Positions 5,140-5,270 of a stretch of DNA of 5,270 bases are shown here, one piece after another. The position numbers were made by a program, and so were the translations under genes. The notes under the pieces were generated by a model, which did no database searches, was not told the DNA's origin, and saw only the letters and a list, made by a program, of their open reading frames with translations. This stretch comes from Paracoccaceae bacterium (GTDB lineage Bacteria; Pseudomonadota; Alphaproteobacteria; Rhodobacterales; Rhodobacteraceae), in contig JALQTL010000086.1 of NCBI GenBank assembly GCA_023260935.1, positions 1-5,270 of the forward strand, in the 5' to 3' direction. The first letter of the stretch is position 1; every line of letters starts with the position of its first letter.

Positions 5140-5270
5140 TCATCGACATTCTTTTTTCTTTTCCGCGGAGGCGAACAGCTTCCAGTCTTTCAGCTCTTGG
5201 TAGCGAGTTCTGTGCTCATTGAGTTGCTTTTGTACGGTATTACGCAACTTCCCGCTCAATGGAGCTAGTG
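5140..5270 (-). CDS. Possible C-terminal end of an unrecognised protein
   Basis: On the minus strand a frame runs from the window edge through 42 sense codons to a TGA at 5142-5140. The residues are Lys/Arg/Gln/Glu-rich and look like a charged amphipathic helix (Lys-Leu-Arg-Asn-Thr-Val-Gln-Lys-Gln-Leu, then Tyr-Gln-Glu-Leu-Lys-Asp-Trp), ending in a basic tail closing with Cys-Arg. I do not recognise a family. Codon use differs from the neighbours: CTA, CCA, GTA, AGA, CAA and AAT occur, and 23 of 42 codons end in G or C, whereas the maf-dnaQ genes strongly prefer G/C. An open frame of this length can occur by chance, so this may be plain intergenic DNA. If real, the gene reads toward maf and ends about 350 bp upstream of it, and its codon use would fit horizontally acquired DNA. 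Confidence 0.3.
   Translation of the reverse strand, partial: LAPLSGKLRNTVQKQLNEHRTRYQELKDWKLFASAEKKKECR
5218..5260. repeat. Imperfect inverted repeat near the right edge
   Basis: ATTGAG (5218-5223) is inverted as CTCAAT (5255-5260), and inside it AGTTGC (5222-5227) is inverted as GCAACT (5244-5249). The two pairings share bases 5222-5223, so they are alternatives or form one bulged stem. It overlaps the possible partial coding sequence. No function can be assigned. Confidence 0.3.

Noticed and set aside
4294..5268. Plus-strand ORF of 324 codons running from inside maf to the right edge.
   Set aside because: It is antisense to maf, then crosses the origin-like region. The protein is low-complexity and Arg/Pro/Gly-rich, then hydrophobic where the DNA is AT-rich, with no motif or ribosome site. 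It is a GC-rich frame shadow.
5259..5270. ATG at 5259 or GTG at 5268 (after GGAG) as the start of a plus-strand gene at the right edge.
   Set aside because: The ATG frame reaches only three more codons before the edge, and the GTG spacing of three bases from GGAG is too short; nothing can be judged.

Overview
The window looks like a chromosomal core segment of an alphaproteobacterium, most likely of the Rhodobacteraceae. Three things suggest this: GC-rich coding sequence with strong G/C preference at third codon positions, closest resemblance to alphaproteobacterial forms of each protein, and a gene order (mltA, a Tim44-domain gene, fxsA, secB, then dnaQ, coaE, aroE, maf) that I recall as typical of that group. 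No mobile element, CRISPR array, tRNA or rRNA is visible.

Layout, left to right. (1) Positions 1-798, minus strand: the start of a probable mltA lytic transglycosylase gene (1-116, cut by the window edge), preceded by a membrane-anchored Tim44-domain (TimA-like) gene at 139-798. (2) 799-936: a 138-bp divergent intergenic region with a candidate promoter and two perfect 7-bp inverted repeats. (3) 937-1990, plus strand: fxsA then secB, ending in a strong intrinsic terminator at 2017-2041. (4) 2058-4786, minus strand: a tightly overlapping operon transcribed maf > aroE > coaE > dnaQ (4-, 4- and 8-nt overlaps), convergent with secB. (5) 4787-5139: about 350 bp with no credible gene. It holds a cluster of DnaA-box-like 9-mers (one perfect TTATCCACA at 5068-5076) beside an AT-rich tract at 4983-5040, and is the best candidate for a chromosomal replication origin. 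(6) 5140-5270: the possible C-terminal end of an unrecognised minus-strand gene whose codon use is less GC-biased than its neighbours.

Functionally, secB, fxsA, the Tim44-domain gene and mltA concern protein export and the cell envelope. The maf operon joins nucleotide-pool or cell-division control (maf), chorismate synthesis (aroE), coenzyme A synthesis (coaE) and replication proofreading (dnaQ). The genes themselves are ordinary housekeeping. The interest lies in the origin-like region directly upstream of maf, in what lies beyond it, and in the structured fxsA/tim44 intergenic region.
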